Assembly: GCA_002081555.1 (NCBI GenBank)
Contig: MZNV01000622.1
Coordinates: 1-25,539, forward strand
DNA length: 25,539 bases
Reading direction: 5' to 3'
Source: Protostelium mycophagum
Lineage: Eukaryota; Evosea; Variosea; Protosteliida; Protosteliaceae
In this document: one piece after another, positions 23,401-25,539 of the stretch
How the letters are laid out: each line of letters opens with the position of its first letter
Numbering within the stretch: position 1 is the stretch's first letter
Program-made: the position numbers and the translations under genes
Notes under the pieces: generated by a model
Seen by the model: only the letters and a program-made list of their open reading frames with translations
Told to the model about the DNA's origin: nothing
The model's database searches: none

Positions 23401-24895
23401 CGGTACGGGTGTTCCGAGAACAATGACCCTGAAACGAGGGTGGGCTCGTATTATCTTCAGTTTGTCCAAGTCTCCTTTTGTGTGTTGACCCTTTCGTAAC
23501 AACTCGTCATAACGTTGATGCGACATCATGAACCTGCCATCCTCTAACGAAATCTGAAAATCATTTTATTTCCTATTTTTGTGAGGTTTTTTGGCGGGAA
23601 AATAAATGACTCGTTGTAGTTCAGGCCATCCGGGATTAGTGAAATTGTGACAAGATGTGTTTTCACAGATCCATACCTCTCTATTCTCCAACAGATTATT
23701 CAATACAGGGAGGACATTTCTTTCGGCCTTTTCTATTCCCTCGAGTATTAAAACTCTCCCTAGAAATTTCAGTTTTTTGAATAAATTTTACAAAAATATT
23801 ATACAAAAAAATTAAGATTGAAAAAATTCCAAATTCGAGAATAAAATGGCATAAAGGAAGTTTTTCGAATAAACTTTTGCCAAAAAAATTATCCAAAAAA
23901 TTTTAATTGAAAAAAAATTCTAAATTCGAGAATAAAATGGCATAAAAGAAGTTTTTTGAATAAATTTTACCAAAAAAACTATCCAAAAAATTGAAAATTA
24001 GAAAATAAAGTGGCATAAAAGATTACCGTGTATGGCCGCAGAGATGGGTGCTTGGTCGTTGTAGATCACAGATCTGTTTATGATCTCCCGCCTCGTCTTC
24101 AGATCTGCCTCTGAAGTGTCTCTTGATAAGCAGAGGTATTCGCTCTCCCGCTTGGTGACGTCACAATACGTATGAGCCAACCACCGACGAAGGGGACCGG
24201 GAGGTCTGGAAATTTCAGCGGAGTTTAATCGAAATCTCCATGAAATTTCCGTGATATTTATACACTTTTGGAGGGATTTTTGCCTTTAACGTTACGTTGT
24301 GAAGAAAAATAAAATTACACAAATTCTTGCAGAAAACTATTCACCCCAGAAGAAATATATCTTGACCCAAGTTGTCTTTTTGCATCATCCATCTCAAGTG
24401 CTATGTACATTAAAAATTGTCAAGTTGACAGGATCAAGTCATAGCGACTCACGTGAAGGATTTCTTGTGGCAATTGTCCTAATTCGCCAAAGTGGAATGA
24501 AGGAGGGACCTCCAAAAATCAGAAAAAAATGATGTCATCATGCTCACATTATCGAAAGGGATGAGATCAGATCTGTCGGAATGAGGTATTGTGACGGAGA
24601 CATCACCAATCGAGACGGTTTTTCCTGAATCGTGAGTCGATTATCTCGTCACTTCTCAAACCTTGAACACTGGCATGTAGAAGTTCTAAGTATGATTTGG
24701 AATCATCAAGGACTAAATGACCTCTGAGAGACCTCAGCCTTCTATCGTGTTGCATCACCGGAATAATGGGAAATTGAAGGGCAAACATTCTTCCGGCAAT
24801 CTACAAATACAAAGAAGAATTTTCCTCATTTCAAATAAGAATGGACAGGGAACCTGAGAGGCCACTTGGCAGATGGCTTTTCGACGCTGCATCAT
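14473..24895 (-). CDS. vwa8: VWA8: mitochondrial AAA+/VWA-domain ATPase, 48 exons
   Basis: A dynein-type AAA+ ATPase with a C-terminal VWA domain; VWA8 is mitochondrial in animals, with an imprecisely known function. The start at 24895 gives MMQRRKAICQVASQIAGRMF, basic and without acidic residues. P-loops: degenerate GPPGPLRR (about residue 124), GPKGSGKS (477), GNQGVGKNK (846). Walker B: LILEGIE (187), IVLDGID (547), VLVVDEVDK (909). The MIDAS is DVTGS (1772), with Thr in place of the usual first Ser; SDAN follows. All phases agree; 5,880 nt, 1,959 aa. Exons: 24895-24854, 24800-24662, 24624-24548, 24509-24453, 24400-24345, 24205-24027, 23759-23677, 23553-23380, 23336-23305, 23238-23111, 22968-22697, 22655-22497, 22409-22241, 22080-21946, 21851-21675, 21399-21229, 21059-20969, 20807-20693, 20651-20567, 20529-20302, 20201-20029, 19983-19944, 19754-19677, 19639-19528, 19337-19179, 19096-18964, 18907-18847, 18674-18471, 18373-18273, 18235-18115, 18039-17925, 17884-17818, 17777-17679, 17599-17495, 17327-17213, 17173-17096, 17055-16933, 16889-16758, 16688-16597, 16544-16425, 16377-16281, 16145-16024, 15749-15632, 15531-15353, 15218-15085, 15045-14941, 14848-14717, 14668-14473. 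The N-terminal exon is the least certain. Confidence 0.95.
14849..14940 (-). repeat. CATGTCA/TGACATG-rich VWA8 intron
   Basis: The 92-nt intron between exons 46 and 47 is made largely of TGTCATG/CATGTCA words in both orientations (for example 14868-14900 on the plus strand), so it could form local hairpins. A similar TGTCACATGTCACACGTCAC run lies in another VWA8 intron near 15773-15796. Confidence 0.5.
23772..24021. repeat. Three tandem copies of an approximately 90-bp AT-rich unit in a VWA8 intron
   Basis: The units begin GTTTTTTGAATAAA or GTTTTTCGAATAAA at 23772, 23860 and 23951. Each carries GAATAAAATGGCATAAA (third copy AAATAAAGTGGCATAAA) near its end. Lengths are about 88, 91 and 71 nt. 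Together they fill nearly the whole 267-nt intron between exons 6 and 7. Confidence 0.85.
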
Positions 24896-25539
24896 CACAA
24901 ATTCTATGCTGAATGTCTACCTGAAGATGTTTGTGAGGATGGCTCGATACTTTATGAAAGAACAAGAGAAAGTATGAATTCTAAGAGACATTACAAAATG
25001 TGGACGAATACAGCAAGTAAATTATCAAAATTATGGGAAAGTTCACCAGAAGAACAACAGGTACTTCATTGCTGTGTTAATGTGAAATACCATTCTGATT
25101 TCTTCTCAGTTCTATAATGATATGGCAGAACGAGGTGTACCAAAATGGAGAGAGCAACTATTACCCAGCGGACACGGATTTGTACCAATTTCAAAATTAT
25201 CGTTTGAAGCAAATAATTTTTCAACAATCCCGGTACAGAACGCGAGTGTCACGGTAAGGTGGTCACCGGGGTGACAAACGCTTACCGCAATGGTCACGTT
25301 CCGTACCGGGATTATAAAAAAATAATTGCTTTCAAAATTAATTTTGAACTTTGTACAAATCCGTGTCCGCCGGGTAATATTTCTGAATTTTGAAATTTTT
25401 TTCTGATTAACACAGATCAGATCTTCGAAGCATCATTCTCCAGCCGATGCTGCGAATAAAATGGATCAAAGACGTAATCAGTCTCTCAGATCGACTCTTC
25501 AAACAAACATCACCTCTTCAAGTTCAATTCAAAGACATC
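24839..25539 (+). CDS. HMG-box-like protein, 5' exons uncertain, runs off right edge
   Basis: Exons ending at 25060, then 25110-25253 and 25416 onward, are joined by GT-AG introns of 49 and 162 nt with consistent phase. The central part (GSILYERTRESMNSKRH, NTASKLSKLWESSPEEQQ, then FYNDMAERG) matches the helices of an HMG box, with SxILYxR and the LSKLW...SPEEQQFY pattern. A DNA-binding role is therefore likely. The tail is polar and Ser/Gln-rich (DQRRNQSLRSTLQTNITSSS). The frame is open from 24839 but has no in-frame ATG before the HMG-like part, so the true start must come from an upstream or alternative exon that I cannot fix. The 5' open part overlaps the first VWA8 exon antisense. The second intron contains an inverted copy of part of the preceding exon. 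Confidence 0.55.
25155..25377. repeat. Imperfect inverted repeat spanning an exon-intron junction
   Basis: The left arm (from 25155, CAGCGGACACGGATTTGTAC...AATCCCGGTACAGAACG) lies mostly in the HMG-like gene's exon. Its reverse complement (ending near 25377, GTACAAATCCGTGTCCGCCG) lies in the following intron. Arms are about 110 nt with numerous mismatches and small gaps; the centre is near 25266. Transcribed, it would form a long hairpin that includes the GTAAGG donor at 25254. Confidence 0.75.

Larger units (their letters stand above)
14473..24895. repeat. Dispersed ATCTACAACG word throughout VWA8 (both orientations)
   Basis: Core TCTACAA(C) or its complement occurs at about 14668, 15016, 15448, 15553, 15976, 15990, 16193, 16542, 17062, 17085, 17550, 17700, 17782, 18250, 18262, 18430, 19370, 20033, 20205, 20405, 20447, 20622, 20735, 21532, 21935, 22018, 22129, 22410, 22739, 22771, 22861, 23361, 23612, 24057 and 24800. 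Near matches lie at 18345, 19520, 19642 and 20101. About 60% lie in introns, several forming the splice ends; the rest are exonic in more than one reading frame. Random expectation for an 8-mer on both strands of 10.4 kb is below one. Confidence 0.85.

Noticed and set aside
23760-24026. CRISPR-like array in the repeated stretch
   Set aside because: Three diverged contiguous units without spacers inside a spliced intron are a tandem duplication.
14473-24895. Reading the repeated ATCTACAACG word as a conserved IYN peptide repeat of VWA8
   Set aside because: The word occurs in introns and in several reading frames, so it is a DNA-level pattern; only some copies (for example LFYN and LIYK) coincide with conserved protein residues.

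Overview
This window looks like nuclear DNA of a small-genome protist, most likely an amoebozoan related to dictyostelids or protostelids. Almost every gene is split by very short GT-AG introns (mostly 36-100 nt), and two genes encode secreted fibro-slime/Cys-rich proteins of the kind expanded in social amoebae. The lineage call is inference. The gene models were built by hand: I joined exons only where the splice signals, the reading phase and similarity to a known family agreed.

Layout from left to right: a partial unidentified gene on the minus strand (616 to the window edge); NOP16 on the plus strand (from 749), divergent from it; an AKR7-type aldo/keto reductase (2074-3447); a fibro-slime surface protein (3864-5939); and a truncated, inverted copy of it on the minus strand (7146-5915) that meets it tail to tail. 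Then come a small secreted cystatin-like protein (7997-8449), a DHHC palmitoyltransferase with nine exons (8656-10628), a 122-residue short-chain dehydrogenase remnant (10721-11166), and an MIT-domain/coiled-coil protein resembling NRBF2/Atg38 (11508-13452). A 1 kb gap follows that holds a 366-bp foldback element. A very intron-rich VWA8 gene fills 24895-14473 on the minus strand. An HMG-box-like gene on the plus strand runs off the right edge.

The VWA8 model is the best-supported part. It has 48 exons whose phases all agree and which sum to 5,880 nt (1,959 codons plus stop), close to the length of animal VWA8. Three AAA+ modules and a C-terminal VWA domain are visible, with an Arg/Lys-rich N-terminus without acidic residues that fits mitochondrial import.

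The most unusual signal is inside VWA8. A roughly 10-bp word, ATCTACAACG or its reverse complement, occurs about 35 times, often forming the first or last bases of introns. At least one intron has it as terminal inverted repeats. The palindrome TGACGTCA occurs ten times in the same gene and I see it nowhere else in the window. Other structures worth attention are the near-identical inverted tract linking the two fibro-slime genes, whose 3' ends and stop codons sit on the breakpoint, an inverted exon duplication in the HMG-box gene, and the foldback element. The genes do not form an obvious pathway; the window is ordinary gene-dense eukaryotic sequence with unusual intron and repeat structure.
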